Under the pieces are notes generated by a model. The model did not search any database, was not told where the DNA came from, and saw nothing but the letters and a program-made list of their open reading frames with translations. Positions 63,966 through 64,000 of a stretch of 64,000 bases of DNA are shown here, piece after piece (position 1 is the stretch's first letter; each line of letters begins with the position of its first letter). Origin of the DNA: Cytobacillus horneckiae (GTDB lineage: Bacteria; Bacillota; Bacilli; Bacillales; Cytobacillaceae); assembly GCF_002835735.1 (NCBI RefSeq), contig NZ_PISD01000020.1, forward strand, positions 25,031-89,030. The letters run 5' to 3'. A program made the position numbers and the translations under genes.

Positions 63966-64000
63966 GGATTGGCTATACATAAAAATAAAGAGGCTCTTTT

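Overview
This window looks like chromosomal DNA of an endospore-forming member of the Bacillaceae. It is A/T-rich with AGGAGG-type ribosome-binding sites. It carries spore genes (spoVR and an alpha/beta small acid-soluble spore protein), sigma-Y and its partner genes, and three S-box (SAM-I) riboswitches. Several gene blocks follow the Bacillus subtilis order: yhcT-yhcU, then yhcX, pgcA-yhcY-yhcZ, yhdB-yhdC, spoVR, and the yhdP/MerR neighbourhood. I cannot name the species. No phage, integrase, transposase, CRISPR array, rRNA gene or complete tRNA gene was seen.

Layout. 1-2540: end of an oligopeptide/dipeptide ABC importer operon. 2571-6530: a 3.6-kb block with a SAM riboswitch, a MetT-type methionine transporter and an AGCS amino-acid:cation symporter, bracketed by two diverged ~100-bp direct repeats. 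6618-15255: a Nudix hydrolase, then two consecutive promoter/S-box/terminator units. These precede a six-gene operon: O-acetylhomoserine sulfhydrylase fused to a CoA-binding domain, a sulfonate-type ABC importer (three genes), an acetyl-CoA-synthetase-like ligase, and a homoserine dehydrogenase with no recognisable ACT domain. 15300-24846: a small KOW-like protein, a TetR/SwrC efflux pair, proC, a cystine symporter, a purine permease and a HAD phosphatase. 24845-31496: phosphate transport (Pit plus DUF47), a helD helicase split by a one-base frameshift, an aldo/keto reductase, a GlsB-like protein and an RluA-type pseudouridine synthase. 31783-44957: the yhc/yhd-like block, interrupted by small membrane proteins and a Dus enzyme. 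45293-50156: a YitT protein, the zinc pair czcD/czrA and a two-component system. 50273-50731: a 51-bp tandem repeat array. 50983-59874: a CNNM/hemolysin-like protein, a MerR regulator with a start-proximal frameshift, RimL, a DAACS symporter, a soluble histidine kinase, an XRE regulator, UspA and a class A PBP. 59947-64000: a 23-aa membrane peptide, an HPr-like protein lacking the active histidine, sigY-yxlC-yxlD, fumC, the spore protein with a tRNA-like element at its 5' side, and a CsoR-family regulator.

How the parts work together. Sulfur and methionine economy is the main theme of the first third. Three SAM-sensing leaders control methionine uptake and homocysteine synthesis, and a cystine importer lies nearby. 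The SAM-controlled operon pairs homoserine supply (Hom), sulfide incorporation (MetY) and a sulfonate-type importer with two CoA-related parts (the MetY tail and the ligase). This is the most unusual functional grouping in the window. The rest is mostly ordinary housekeeping and transport.

Limits: everything was read by eye. Family names rest on recalled motifs, not on searches. Start codons were chosen by ribosome-binding-site position.
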